Positions 24,921 through 37,022 of a stretch of DNA of 64,000 nucleotides are shown here, piece after piece; position 1 is the first letter of the stretch; each line of letters opens with the position of its first letter. Both the position numbers and the translations under genes were made by a program. The notes beneath the pieces are model-generated. The model did not search any database. It saw nothing but the letters and a program-made list of their open reading frames with translations, and was not told the DNA's origin. The stretch comes from Glycomyces amatae. GTDB lineage: Bacteria; Actinomycetota; Actinomycetes; Mycobacteriales; Micromonosporaceae. The DNA lies in NCBI RefSeq assembly GCF_020991375.1, contig NZ_JAJLQZ010000016.1:50140-114139 (forward strand), written 5' to 3'.

Positions 24921-25622
24921 TCACTGCTGGGGCGGGGCGGGCGGCTGCTGCCCGTAGGGCGGCTGGCCCGGCGGGGGCTGCTGGCCGTACGGCGGCTGGC
25001 CGGGGTAGGGGCCCATGGGCGGCTCGTCCTTGCGGAAGAACTCGTTGGAGGCCGGGACGGCCAGCAGGACGATGATCACCAGGGAGCCGACGATGAACGC
25101 CAGCAGCGTGGCCCAGTCGAGGACGGTGACCCAGCCGGGGGTGGCGTCCTCGATCGCCTGCGTCATCTCGTCCTGGTACTCGGTGCCGTTGACGGTGTAG
25201 GTGGCCTGGCCGACCTGGCCGATGAGGCCGCCGATGCCGCAGCAGGCCAGGGCGATGCCGGAGAGGATCCAGCTGAGGATGCGCGCGGCACGGCTGCCCT
25301 TGTTGTTGAGGATGCCGAGGACGATGTAGAAGACCGCGAACAGGAGGTAGACGGCGGCGACCAGTGCGAACGTCACGGTGATGAGGGTGCTGACGTCGTC
25401 TACGGTGATCCCCGAGCCCTCCAGGGAGGGGTCGGTCATCACCTCGTCGAGGACGATGTCCTTGACGGCCGACTGCACGGCGAACATGCCGATGCCCGTG
25501 ATGACGAGCAGGGCCGCGGTGATGAACTGCGTCCAGACCACGGCGACGACCGCGGTGGGCTTGGCCTTCGGCCCGGACGGCGGTGGCTGCTGCGGATACT
25601 GCGGCGCCGGCGGGTATGCCAT
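24921..25622 (-). CDS. four-helix membrane protein with Pro/Gln-rich tails
   Basis: Function unknown; 233 residues. A Pro/Gln N-tail (PPAPQYPQQPPPSG) precedes four membrane segments, with an outer loop between 1 and 2 (SAVKDIVLDEVMTDP), a CC pair in segment 3 (ALACCGIGG) and an acidic outer loop before segment 4, then a C-tail made of PPYGQQPP repeats. The layout matches actinomycete DUF4064-like proteins and the tails echo those of the 9753-11003 protein. Confidence 0.75.
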   Translation of the reverse strand: MAYPPAPQYPQQPPPSGPKAKPTAVVAVVWTQFITAALLVITGIGMFAVQSAVKDIVLDEVMTDPSLEGSGITVDDVSTLITVTFALVAAVYLLFAVFYIVLGILNNKGSRAARILSWILSGIALACCGIGGLIGQVGQATYTVNGTEYQDEMTQAIEDATPGWVTVLDWATLLAFIVGSLVIIVLLAVPASNEFFRKDEPPMGPYPGQPPYGQQPPPGQPPYGQQPPAPPQQ

Positions 25623-25864
25623 GACGGCCTCCGATTCGGATAGGTGCGTTGGGCGGTGCGTGCTCGGGTCCCCTCATCGTACGGAGTCCGCGCCCGGCCC
25701 GCCACTCATCCTCAATGGCCGGTCGCCGCAGGCCGCGGCCCCGGCGCGGGCGCCGCGCCCGCCGATCCCGACTCTAATGAGGACTCGCGGTGCGGGCCTC
25801 CGCCGTCCGGGCGCGGGCGGGCTGCCCGGACGCCGCCCCGATCCGGCGGGCGGCGTCCGGCGCG

Positions 25865-27019
25865 TCAGACCTCCAGGTTCAGCCGGTAGCCGCGCTTGAT
25901 GACGGTCTCGACGCAGGTGCGCAGGTGCACCGCGTCGCGCAGCCGCGTCACGGCCATCTCCACGGCGTGCCCGTCCGCGCCCCTCGGCAGGTGCCCGAGG
26001 AGCTCGGTGCGCGAGAGGACCTTCCCCTCGGCGCTGGCGAGCGCCCGGATCACCGCCATCGGCGCGGGCGGCAGCTGGAACGGCTCGTCGTCGAGCAGCA
26101 CCATGTGCCCGCGCAGCTCGATGCGGTGCCCGGTCGCCAGCCGCATCCGCCGGGAGCGCTTGGGCAGCGCCGAGGCGACCGTGCGCACCAGCGACCCCAG
26201 GCGGGCCCGCTGCGGCTGCGCCGTCTCGACCCTCAGGCGCGTCAGCGGGGCGGCGGTGACGGGGCCGACCGCGACGGGGAGGACGCCGTTGTCCTCCGCC
26301 GGGGCGCGGAAGGCCTCCAGCATGTCGGCGGCCTGGTCCCCCGCGATGCGCAGCAGCGCGTTCACGGCGGGCGCGGACGTGAAGGTGACCGCGTCGATCC
26401 GCCTGGCGCAGACGGCGTCCACGAGCCGCTGCACCGGCGTGATGTCCGTCGGGAGCGTCCAGCGGTAGACCGGGACCGGGACGGCCGCGCCGCCGCCGGC
26501 GCGGACGGTGCGGATGAAGTCCTCCGCGGGGTCGCCGTGCAGCTGGATCGCGACCTTCTGCCCGGCGACGCCCCGCTCGCGCAGGTACTCCACGACCTCG
26601 TCGCCGGTCTCGCTCGGCGCCGTCCACTCCTCGGTGAGCCCGGCCGCGCGCACCGCGCCGAGGGCCTTGGGCCCCCGGCACAGGATGCGCGCCTGGGCGC
26701 ACACGCGCAGCAGGTCGTCGCCCATGCCCCAGCCCTCGGCGGCCTCGAGCCAGCCGCGGAAGCCGATGCCCGTGGTCGCCACGACCAGGTCGGGCGCCTC
26801 GCGGATGAGCTCGACCGTGGCCGCCCTGAGGGCCTCGTCGTCCGGCAGCGGGACGATCCGCAGGGTCGGGGCGACGACGGTGCGGGCGCCCCGGCGCTCC
26901 AGCAGCGTCGACAGCTCGTCGGCGCGCCGCTGGGCCGTGACGGCGACGGTGTAGCCCGTCAGCGGCGCGAGCGCCGGGCGCGCGTCGGACCCGCGGACCG
27001 GGGCGCCGGTGCCGACCAT
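25865..27019 (-). CDS. nnaR: NnaR-like regulator: HemD (uroporphyrinogen-III synthase)-like domain fused to OmpR-type winged helix
   Basis: 384 residues. Residues 20-265 match uroporphyrinogen-III synthase (YTVAVTAQRRADELSTLLERRGA in pieces, VVATTGIGFRGWLEAAE, FTSAPAVNALL), and 290-384 form a PhoB/OmpR DNA-binding domain (PMAVIRALASAEGKVLSRTELL, VIKRGYRLNLEV). This fusion is the NnaR type, an activator of nitrate/nitrite assimilation in Streptomyces and mycobacteria. It starts at ATG 27019, sharing one base with the nirD stop (TGATG), so it is made together with nitrite reductase. Because sirohaem derives from uroporphyrinogen III, residual enzyme activity is conceivable but unproven. Confidence 0.9.
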   Translation of the reverse strand: MVGTGAPVRGSDARPALAPLTGYTVAVTAQRRADELSTLLERRGARTVVAPTLRIVPLPDDEALRAATVELIREAPDLVVATTGIGFRGWLEAAEGWGMGDDLLRVCAQARILCRGPKALGAVRAAGLTEEWTAPSETGDEVVEYLRERGVAGQKVAIQLHGDPAEDFIRTVRAGGGAAVPVPVYRWTLPTDITPVQRLVDAVCARRIDAVTFTSAPAVNALLRIAGDQAADMLEAFRAPAEDNGVLPVAVGPVTAAPLTRLRVETAQPQRARLGSLVRTVASALPKRSRRMRLATGHRIELRGHMVLLDDEPFQLPPAPMAVIRALASAEGKVLSRTELLGHLPRGADGHAVEMAVTRLRDAVHLRTCVETVIKRGYRLNLEV

Positions 27020-27360
27020 CAAGCGACCGCTTCCACTTCCGCGCGGGCGCCGACGCGGACCTCGCCGTCGATCACCTCCACGGCGTAGACCTCGAGGGCC
27101 GCCGAGGCGTCGTCGAGGCACGCCCCCGACGCGAGCGAGAACGCCTGCTTGAGCAGGGGGCTGACGACGACCGGCTCGCCGCCGCGGTCGCCGACCAGTC
27201 CGCGGCTGATGACGTTGGCGTGCATGAACGGGTCGCGGTTGGACACCGCGAACAGGCTGTCGTCGAGCAGCCGGAACACGGCGACCTGGGTGCCGTCCCC
27301 GAGCAGGGCCGCGACCCCGCGGCCGGGGATCAGGCGGTCGAACGCGCAGATCGTTTGCAT
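27019..27360 (-). CDS. nirD: assimilatory nitrite reductase small subunit
   Basis: Rieske-like small subunit that works with NirB in NADH-dependent reduction of nitrite to ammonium. 113 residues with IPGRGVAALLGDGTQVAVFRL and DPFMHANVISRGLVGDRGGEPVVVSPL (split); the Rieske cysteine/histidine ligands are absent, as usual for NirD. ATG at 27360 lies five bases after the nirB stop. Confidence 0.93.
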   Translation of the reverse strand: MQTICAFDRLIPGRGVAALLGDGTQVAVFRLLDDSLFAVSNRDPFMHANVISRGLVGDRGGEPVVVSPLLKQAFSLASGACLDDASAALEVYAVEVIDGEVRVGARAEVEAVA

Positions 27361-27365
27361 GGCGG

Positions 27366-29840
27366 TTACTTCCTTTCCGGAGTGCCGAGCAGCACCGGCT
27401 GAGCGTGCGAGCGGGCGGTGGTCCCGGCCGGGAACTTCTGGCCCCGGACGGTCTCGAACTCGATCGAGGGGTCGGGCGCCTCGGGGGCGTTGACGAAGGA
27501 GACGAACCGCTGGAGCTTCTCGGGGTCGTCGATGACGCCCTTCCACTCGTCGGCGTAGTTCGCGACGTGCTGCTCCATGAGGGCGTCGAGCTCGGCGCAG
27601 ATGCCGAGCCGGTCGTCGACGACGACCTCGCGGAGGTAGTCGAGGCCGCCTTCGAGGCCCTCGACCCATTTCGAGGTGCGCTGGAGGCGGTCGGCGGTGG
27701 AGATGTAGAACATCAGGAACCGGTCGATGGTGCGCACCAGGGTCTCGGAGTCCACGTCGGACAGGAGCAGGTCGGCGTGGCGGGGCGTGAAGCCGCCGTT
27801 GCCGCCCACGTAGAGGTTCCAGCCGTGCTCGGTGGCGATGACCCCGAAGTCCTTGCTCCGGGCCTCGGCGCACTCGCGGGCGCACCCGGAGACGGCGGAC
27901 TTGAGCTTGTGGGGGCTGCGCAGGCCCCGGTAGCGCAGTTCGAGGTCGATGGCCATCTTGACCGAGTCCTGGACGCCGTAGCGGCACCAGTCGGTGCCGA
28001 CGCAGGACTTGACGGTGCGCAGGGCCTTGCCGTAGGCGTGCCCGGACTCGAACCCGGCGTCGACGAGCCTGCGCCAGATCTTCGGCAGGTCCTCGACGCG
28101 GGCGCCGAACATGTCGATGCGCTGGCCGCCGGTGATCTTGGTGTAGAGGTCGAACTCCTTGGCGACCTCGCCGATGACGATGAGCCTGTCGGGGGTGATC
28201 TCGCCGCCGGGGATGCGCGGGACGACCGAGTAGGTGCCGTTGCGCTGGAGGTTCGCCAGGAAGTGGTCGTTGGTGTCCTGGAGGGCGGCCTGCTCGCCCT
28301 CGAGGATGTGGCCGCCGCCGAGGCTCGCGAGGATCGAGGCGACCGCGGGCTTGCACAGGTCGCAGCCCGCGCCGGTGCCGTGGCGGGCGATGAGCTCGGA
28401 GAAGGTGGTGATGCCGGTGACCTTGACGATGTCGAAGAGTTCGGCGCGGGACTGGGTGAAGTGCTCGCACACGGCCTTGGAGACCTCGACGCCGCCTTCG
28501 GCGAGGAGCTGCTTGAGCATCGGGACGCACGAGCCGCAGGAGGTGCCGGCCTTGGTGCAGGCCTTGAGCTCGGCGACGTCGCAGCAGCCTTCGGCGATGG
28601 CGCCCATGATGCGGCCCTTGGTGACCGCGTTGCAGGAGCAGACCTGGGCGGCGTCCGGGAGCGTCCCTTCGACCTCGCCGGAGGAGAGGAGGTCGGCGAG
28701 TGCGCCGGGGACCTTGCCGCCGACCGAGGCCCGCAGGAGGGGGTAGGGCTCGGCGTTGCCGACGAGCATCCCGCCGAGGAGGGTGGCGGCGTCGTCGGAG
28801 AGGACGAGCTTGGCGTAGGTGCCGCCGGCCGGGTCGAGGTAGGTGGTGGCGAGCGGGCCGTCGAAGGCGCCGAACTGGGCGACGTCGACGCCGAGGAGCT
28901 TGAGCTTGGTCGACATGTCCGCGCCGGGGAAGGTGGCCTCGCCGCCCGCGAGGCGGTCGGCGACGACCTCGGCCATCGCGTAGCCGGGGGCGACGAGCCC
29001 GTAGCAGACGCCTTCCATGGCGGCGACCTCGCCGATGGCGTACACGTCCGGGTCGGAGGTCCGGCAGGCGAGGTCGGTGGTGATGCCGCCGCGCTCGCCG
29101 ACCGCGATGCCGCACTCGCGGGCGAGCTGGTCGCGGGGGCGCACGCCCGCCGCGAAGACGATGAGGTCGGTGTCGAGCACGAGGTCGTCGCGGTTGGTCG
29201 CCATGCGCAGGCGCCCGTCGACGGCCTCGATCGCGGTGGCGCCGGTGCCGCAGTCCACGGTGATGCCGAGCTTCTCGATGTGCTGCTTGAGGACGCCGCC
29301 GCCGGCCTCGTCGAGCTGGCGGGCCATGAGCCACGGCGCGAACTCCACGATCCGCGTCTCCAGGCCCAGGAGATTCAGGGCGTTGGCGGCCTCGAGGCCG
29401 AGCAGGCCGCCGCCGATGACGACGCCGTGGCGGCGCCCGGCGGCGCGGGCCCTGATCGCCTCCAGGTCCTCGATGGTGCGGTAGACGAACACGCCGTCGA
29501 GGTCGGCGCCCGCCACGGGCGGCACGAACGCGTACGAGCCGGTCGCGAACACGAGCTTGTCGTAGGCGTACTCGCCCCGCTCGGAGCGGACGACGCGGGC
29601 CTCGCGGTCCACCGAGGTCGCGGGTTCGCCGAGGCGCACGTCGACGCCGGGCAGGTCCGAGGCGAGCGAGAGCTCCTCGGCGCCGACGCCGTCGAAGAAC
29701 GCCGACAGGCGCACCCGGTCGTAGGCCGGCCGGGGCTCCTCGGCGAGGACCGTGACGTCCCAGGACGGGTCGCGCTGGACGACCGCCTCCAGGAACCGGC
29801 GGCCGACCATGCCGTCGCCGATGACTACCAGTTTGCTCAT
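27366..29840 (-). CDS. nirB: assimilatory nitrite reductase large subunit (NADH, sirohaem)
   Basis: Reduces nitrite to ammonium in the cytosol. The 824 residues follow the NirB order: FAD/NAD(P) reductase (VVIGDGMVGRRFLEAV at the start, second Rossmann GVVIGGGLLGLEAAN), BFD-like [2Fe-2S] Cys motif (VCSCNAVTKG...CGSCVPMLK, about 410-455), sulfite/nitrite reductase halves, and the sirohaem/4Fe-4S cysteines (CVGTDWCRYG, later SGCARECAEARSKD). ATG at 29840 overlaps the upstream oxidoreductase stop by four bases (ATGA). Confidence 0.96.
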   Translation of the reverse strand: MSKLVVIGDGMVGRRFLEAVVQRDPSWDVTVLAEEPRPAYDRVRLSAFFDGVGAEELSLASDLPGVDVRLGEPATSVDREARVVRSERGEYAYDKLVFATGSYAFVPPVAGADLDGVFVYRTIEDLEAIRARAAGRRHGVVIGGGLLGLEAANALNLLGLETRIVEFAPWLMARQLDEAGGGVLKQHIEKLGITVDCGTGATAIEAVDGRLRMATNRDDLVLDTDLIVFAAGVRPRDQLARECGIAVGERGGITTDLACRTSDPDVYAIGEVAAMEGVCYGLVAPGYAMAEVVADRLAGGEATFPGADMSTKLKLLGVDVAQFGAFDGPLATTYLDPAGGTYAKLVLSDDAATLLGGMLVGNAEPYPLLRASVGGKVPGALADLLSSGEVEGTLPDAAQVCSCNAVTKGRIMGAIAEGCCDVAELKACTKAGTSCGSCVPMLKQLLAEGGVEVSKAVCEHFTQSRAELFDIVKVTGITTFSELIARHGTGAGCDLCKPAVASILASLGGGHILEGEQAALQDTNDHFLANLQRNGTYSVVPRIPGGEITPDRLIVIGEVAKEFDLYTKITGGQRIDMFGARVEDLPKIWRRLVDAGFESGHAYGKALRTVKSCVGTDWCRYGVQDSVKMAIDLELRYRGLRSPHKLKSAVSGCARECAEARSKDFGVIATEHGWNLYVGGNGGFTPRHADLLLSDVDSETLVRTIDRFLMFYISTADRLQRTSKWVEGLEGGLDYLREVVVDDRLGICAELDALMEQHVANYADEWKGVIDDPEKLQRFVSFVNAPEAPDPSIEFETVRGQKFPAGTTARSHAQPVLLGTPERK

Positions 29841-31273
29841 GCTGACACCTCGTTCAGTTGCGCGGCGCCGATGTCCTCGGCGGCCCGGCCCAGACCGGCG
29901 ACGGTGCCGCCCAGCCACTTACAGATCCCGGCGACGTCCTCGGCGCACGTGCCGCAGCCGGTCGAGGCCTGCGTCGCCTCCGACAGGGCCTCGGGGGTGC
30001 GCGCCCCGTCGAGGAACGCGGCGCCGAGCTCCCCTTTGGTGACGTTGTTGCAGCGGCAGACCACGACCTCGTCGGGCATGGACGCCGGCGTGTCGGGGGC
30101 GACCGACACGGACTCGCCGGGCCGTCCCATCAGGAGGGTGCGGCGGTCGTGCGGCACCGGGTCGCCGGTGTCGAACAGCTGGACCACCTGGCCGACCATC
30201 GGGTTGTCGCCGAGCATGACCGCCCCGGCGAGGCGGCCCTCGGCGTCGATCACCAGGCGGGCGTAGGTGCCGCGGCGCGGGTCGGCGAAGGAGACGACCT
30301 CGTCGCCCTCGACCTCGCCCATCGCGGCCAGGTCGATGCCCGAGGCCTTGAGGCGGGTCACCAGGCGCGAGCCCTCGTAGGCCGCGTCCGGGTTCGCGCC
30401 CGAGAGGAGGTCGACGACCACGTCCGCCTGCTCCCAGGCGGGGCCGACGAGCCCGTAGGGGATGCCGCGGTGCTCGGCGCAGTCGCCCACCGCGAACACG
30501 TCCGGGTGGGAGGTGCGGCACTGGTCGTCGATGACCACCGCGCGGCCGCAGGCGACGCCCATGGACGCCGCGAGCGCGGTGTTCGGCTTGACGCCGCAGG
30601 AGACGACCAGGAGCTGGCCGGTGACGGTGCGCCCGTCGGCGAGCACCAGCGTCAGGCCGTCCTCGCCGTGGACCACCTCGGTGGTCTGGGCGTCGGTGAC
30701 CGACGCGACGCCGACCTCGGCGTAGGAGTCGGCGAGGACCTTGGCGCCCAGGGGGTCCAGCTGGCGGTCCATGAGGTGGCCGCCGGCGTGGACCACGGTG
30801 ACGTCCATGCCGCGCCCGGCCAGGCCGCGGGCGGCCTCCAGGCCGAGCAGGCCCCCGCCGAGCACGATCGCGCCGGCGCGGTTGGCGGCCTCGCCGAGGA
30901 TCGCGCGGGCGTCCTCGACGGTGCGGAGCACGTGGGCGCCGGTCGGCAGCGGGTTCAGGCCCGGCACCGGCGGCACGAACGCCTCGGCGCCGGTGGCGAG
31001 CACCAGCTTGTCGAAGGGGACGCCGTTCACGGTCTTGGCGTCGAGGTCGACCGCCTCGACGGCCTCGCCGAGCCGGAGGACGACGTTCTCGGGCGGGACG
31101 GGCAGCGCGATCTCCGACTCGCGCTGCTTCCCGGCGATCATGCTGGAGAGCAGGATCCGGTTGTAGGCGGCCGAGGGCTCGGCGCCGAACACGGTGACCT
31201 CGACGCCGCGGCGCCCGAGCTCGCGGGCGACGCGGGCCCCGGCCATGCCGTAGCCGACGATGGCGACCTTCAC
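29837..31273 (-). CDS. nasB: FAD-dependent oxidoreductase with C-terminal BFD [2Fe-2S] domain (nitrate-reductase electron-transfer subunit type)
   Basis: 478 residues resembling the N-terminal half of NirB: FAD motif VAIVGYGMAGARVAREL, NAD motif AIVLGGGLLGLEAARGL, FAVGDCAEHRG, then a BFD [2Fe-2S] site (VVCRCNNVTKGE, later STGCGTCAEDV). Such stand-alone proteins feed NADH electrons to assimilatory nitrate reductase. GTG at 31273 has GGGAGG. First gene of nasB-nirB-nirD-nnaR, with a GlnR-like box 113 bases upstream. The symbol is given by analogy; the nasA partner lies 10 kb away. Confidence 0.85.
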   Translation of the reverse strand: MKVAIVGYGMAGARVARELGRRGVEVTVFGAEPSAAYNRILLSSMIAGKQRESEIALPVPPENVVLRLGEAVEAVDLDAKTVNGVPFDKLVLATGAEAFVPPVPGLNPLPTGAHVLRTVEDARAILGEAANRAGAIVLGGGLLGLEAARGLAGRGMDVTVVHAGGHLMDRQLDPLGAKVLADSYAEVGVASVTDAQTTEVVHGEDGLTLVLADGRTVTGQLLVVSCGVKPNTALAASMGVACGRAVVIDDQCRTSHPDVFAVGDCAEHRGIPYGLVGPAWEQADVVVDLLSGANPDAAYEGSRLVTRLKASGIDLAAMGEVEGDEVVSFADPRRGTYARLVIDAEGRLAGAVMLGDNPMVGQVVQLFDTGDPVPHDRRTLLMGRPGESVSVAPDTPASMPDEVVVCRCNNVTKGELGAAFLDGARTPEALSEATQASTGCGTCAEDVAGICKWLGGTVAGLGRAAEDIGAAQLNEVSA

Positions 31274-31385
31274 GCTCTGGACCTCCCGGTGCTGGACCGA
31301 CTGCGAAGGCGCGGCGGCTGCCGCCGCGCCGTCCGGGAGACGCCGCTGTCAGTCCCCGACTCGGGCTCCAGGTTCGCCCGGGGCT

Positions 31386-31423
31386 GTTACGCGATCGCGC
31401 GGTGAATGTTTCGCGTGTGCTAA
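31386..31423 (-). promoter_or_regulatory. GlnR-like operator of the nitrite reductase operon
   Basis: On the plus strand GTTAC-N17-GTTTC-N6-GCTAA; read towards the operon this is TTAGC-N6-GAAAC-N17-GTAAC. It contains a good GaAAc half and an 11/22-bp rhythm as in GlnR boxes (gTnAC-N6-GaAAc). The same motif with identical spacing stands before nasA (43859-43896). Confidence 0.65.
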
Positions 31424-34554
<3,131 letters not shown>

Positions 34555-34622
34555 GAGGCCTCCATACCTGATTCAAGGCGTTCATTAGGATTCACACTGA
34601 ATATTCTGCTTTACGAGGTTTG
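34555..34622. promoter_or_regulatory. AT-rich divergent promoter region with inverted repeat
   Basis: Much richer in A and T than its surroundings. Contains ATTCA-CAC-TGAAT (34590-34602), the overlapping palindrome GAATATTC (34599-34606) and two further ATTCA/TTCAT copies upstream (34571-34585). This looks like an operator controlling the divergent proline-rich and DUF4239 genes; the binding protein is unknown. Confidence 0.45.
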
Positions 34623-35414
34623 GTGAAATCAATGGCCATTTGGTGGCAAGGTCTGCTCTTCGCTCTCGTGGTGGTCGCGGCGGCCAGCGTGGTCGTGGCG
34701 CTCCTCCAGCGGTTCGCTCCCCCGACCGCCCGAGGGCACAACAACGAGCTCGGCACGACGCTGTTCGAGCTGCTCACGGTCCTGTACGCGATCGTGCTGG
34801 CGTTCGTCCTCATCACGGCCTGGGAGAACAAGAACGAAGCGGGGCACGTGACCTTCAAGGAGGCGAACGAGCTGGTCGGCGTCTACTGGTCGGCCGCGGC
34901 GCTCGAACCGGACCAGCGCGAGGAGGTGCGCGCGGCGGTCCGGGCCTACACCGAGGAGGTGATCGCCGCCGAGTGGCCCGCGATGCGCGAGCAGGAGGAG
35001 GTCACGTCGGAGGGGCTGCTGCTGCTCGACGCGATGCGGGCGCCGATCGCGTCGGTGCAGACCGACGAGGACGCCGTCCAGGCGCGGCTCGACACCACGC
35101 GCGACGGCATCCTGGCGGTGTCGGAGTACCGCACCGACCGGCTGTTCCAGGCGCAGCGGGGGCTGGGACCGGTCATGTGGACCGTGCTGGTGCCCGGCGC
35201 GCTCCTGGTGTTCGCGGTGATGCTCACGCTCGGCACGCCGACCCGCAAGTACCAGTTCGTGCTCGTGGGGCTCATCTCCGGCATGGTGGCGCTGATGCTG
35301 TTCGCGGCCTACCAGCTCGAGTACCCGTTCAGCCGCGGCGAGGCGACCGACCCGGTGGCCTACCAGACGGCGATCGAGCGCTTCGACATGATCGATGAAG
35401 TTTACACAAGTTAA
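34623..35414 (+). CDS. DUF4239 (bestrophin-like) membrane protein
   Basis: 263 residues with two N-terminal membrane segments (GLLFALVVVAAASVVVALL; LLTVLYAIVLAFVLITAW), a long helical cytoplasmic middle (about 75-175) and two C-terminal segments (VLVPGALLVFAVMLTL; GLISGMVALMLFAAY). This is the DUF4239 pattern; function unknown. The GTG at 34623 lies five bases after ACGAGG; the ATG at 34632 is an alternative. It is the gene directly before the encapsulin, 92 bases away, in the same direction. Confidence 0.8.
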   Translation: MKSMAIWWQGLLFALVVVAAASVVVALLQRFAPPTARGHNNELGTTLFELLTVLYAIVLAFVLITAWENKNEAGHVTFKEANELVGVYWSAAALEPDQREEVRAAVRAYTEEVIAAEWPAMREQEEVTSEGLLLLDAMRAPIASVQTDEDAVQARLDTTRDGILAVSEYRTDRLFQAQRGLGPVMWTVLVPGALLVFAVMLTLGTPTRKYQFVLVGLISGMVALMLFAAYQLEYPFSRGEATDPVAYQTAIERFDMIDEVYTS

Positions 35415-35506
35415 TGACACCTACGGGTGAATTACTCGATTAATGCCCATATAGGGGTTTAAGATCCTCTTGAGACTTAACCGCCTCAACGTGAGGAAGT
35501 GCGCAC
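35415..35506 (+). promoter_or_regulatory. AT-rich leader and promoter region of the encapsulin gene
   Basis: Ninety-two bases of unusually low GC with a TAAGAT -10-like hexamer at 35460-35465, followed by short inverted repeats (TTGAG 35470-35474 with CTCAA 35485-35489). GTGAGGAAG (35491-35499) supplies the Shine-Dalgarno for the ATG at 35507. No clear -35 box. Confidence 0.4.
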
Positions 35507-36931
35507 ATGACCGATTCCGTCGTCGACAACGCCCCAGCGGCACCTCAGCAGGCTTTGGCCCCTGAGCACCAGCAGACCAGCCTCAGCACCGCCGCCGCGC
35601 GGAACCTCGCCACCACCACCAAGTCCGTCCCCCAGATGCAGGAGATCACCTCCCGGTGGCTCCTCAAGGTCCTGCCGTGGGTCCAGACCCAGGGCGGCGC
35701 GTACCGCGTCAACCGCCGCCTGACCCACACCGTCGGCGACGGCCGCGTCGAGTTCCGCACCGAGGGCGACGAGGTCCGCGTCATCCCGACCGAGCTCGGC
35801 GAGATCGCGCAGCTGCGCGGCATCGACGACGAGGAGGTGCTGGCCGCGCTCGCCGACCGCTTCGAGCAGCGCGAGATCGGCGCCGGCGAGCGCATCGCCG
35901 AGGAGGGCCGCCCGGTCGACGGGATCCACCTGATCGCGCACGGCCGCGCCGAGCAGTTCGGCTCCGGCCCGTACGGCGACCAGGCCTCGCTCGGGCGCCT
36001 GGTCGACGGCGACCACTTCGGCGAGGAGCTCCTGGTCGAGGACGACCCGGTCTGGGACCACGACGTCATCGCCGCGACCCCGATCACCGTGCTCACCCTC
36101 CCTGCCGCCGCCGCGGCCGAGCTGGTCGAGCGCATCCCGTCCCTCGCCGAGCACCTGGGGCGCTTCCGGGCCGGCCGCTCCGCGAAGTCCAACAAGCACG
36201 GCGAGGCGGCCATCGACATCGCCGCGGGCCACACCGGCGAGCCGGACCTGCCGAGCACCTTCGTCGACTACGACCTGGCGCCGCGCGAGTACGAGCTGTC
36301 GGTCGCGCAGACCGTGCTGCGCGTCCACACGCGCGTCGCGGACCTGTACAACAAGCCGATGAACCAGATGGAGCAGCAGCTGCGGCTCACCGTCGAGGCC
36401 CTGCGCGAGCAGCAGGAGGAGCAGATGGTGAACAACCGCGAGTTCGGCCTCCTGCACAGCGCGGCGCTGAGCCAGCGCATCCCGACCCGCTCGGGCGCGC
36501 CGACGCCGGACGACCTGGACGAGCTGCTCAGCCGCCGCCGCGACACCCAGTTCATGCTCGCGCACCCGAAGGCGATCGCCGCGTTCGGCCGGGAGCTGAA
36601 CAAGCGCGGCCTGTACCCGACCCCGACGCTCCTGGACGGGCGCGAGGTCCCGGCGTGGCGGGGCGTCCCGATCCTGCCGTGCAACAAGATCCCGATCACC
36701 TCGGCGCGCACGACCTCGATCATCGCCATGCGGACCGGCGAGGACAACCAGGGCGTCGTCGGCCTGAACCAGATCGGGCTGCCCGACGAGTACGAGCCGG
36801 GCCTGTCGGTGCGGTTCATGGGGATCGACGAGAAGGCCGTCATGTCCTACCTGGTCAGCGCCTACTACTCGGTCGCGGTCCTGGTCCCCGACGCGCTCGG
36901 CGTCCTCGAGCACGTCGAGATCGGACGTTAG
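35507..36931 (+). CDS. family 2B encapsulin shell protein with cNMP-binding-like domain (EshA-like)
   Basis: 474 residues predicted to self-assemble into an icosahedral protein nanocompartment with the HK97 phage capsid fold. N-terminal arm ([23 protein letters not shown]) and shell strands precede an inserted cyclic-nucleotide-binding-like domain (about 100-225; [25 protein letters not shown] in pieces, [19 protein letters not shown]). The rest is the major shell core ([49 protein letters not shown], both split, [14 protein letters not shown]). In the cassette that binds cyclic nucleotide, FGE is kept but the usual Arg-Ala is missing. Family 2B shells in Streptomyces are linked to terpene synthase or prenyl synthase cargo; here prenyl synthase and ispH follow and geosmin synthase precedes. 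Confidence 0.92.
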   Translation: MTDSVVDNAPAAPQQALAPEHQQTSLSTAAARNLATTTKSVPQMQEITSRWLLKVLPWVQTQGGAYRVNRRLTHTVGDGRVEFRTEGDEVRVIPTELGEIAQLRGIDDEEVLAALADRFEQREIGAGERIAEEGRPVDGIHLIAHGRAEQFGSGPYGDQASLGRLVDGDHFGEELLVEDDPVWDHDVIAATPITVLTLPAAAAAELVERIPSLAEHLGRFRAGRSAKSNKHGEAAIDIAAGHTGEPDLPSTFVDYDLAPREYELSVAQTVLRVHTRVADLYNKPMNQMEQQLRLTVEALREQQEEQMVNNREFGLLHSAALSQRIPTRSGAPTPDDLDELLSRRRDTQFMLAHPKAIAAFGRELNKRGLYPTPTLLDGREVPAWRGVPILPCNKIPITSARTTSIIAMRTGEDNQGVVGLNQIGLPDEYEPGLSVRFMGIDEKAVMSYLVSAYYSVAVLVPDALGVLEHVEIGR

Positions 36932-36936
36932 AAACG

Positions 36937-36972
36937 CCGGGCGGCCGAGGCCGCACCGCCTCGGCCGCCCGG
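36937..36972 (+). terminator. 15-bp hairpin between encapsulin and prenyl synthase genes
   Basis: Perfect stem 36937-36951 with 36958-36972 (core GGGCGGCCGAGGC/GCCTCGGCCGCCC), six bases after the encapsulin stop. No U-tract. It may end most transcripts or protect the abundant shell mRNA, allowing excess shell over enzyme. Confidence 0.6.
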
Positions 36973-37022
36973 GCCGACGCCCGTCCCCCCTTTCTGAACG
37001 ACCTGCCGCCCAGGGAGGCCCC

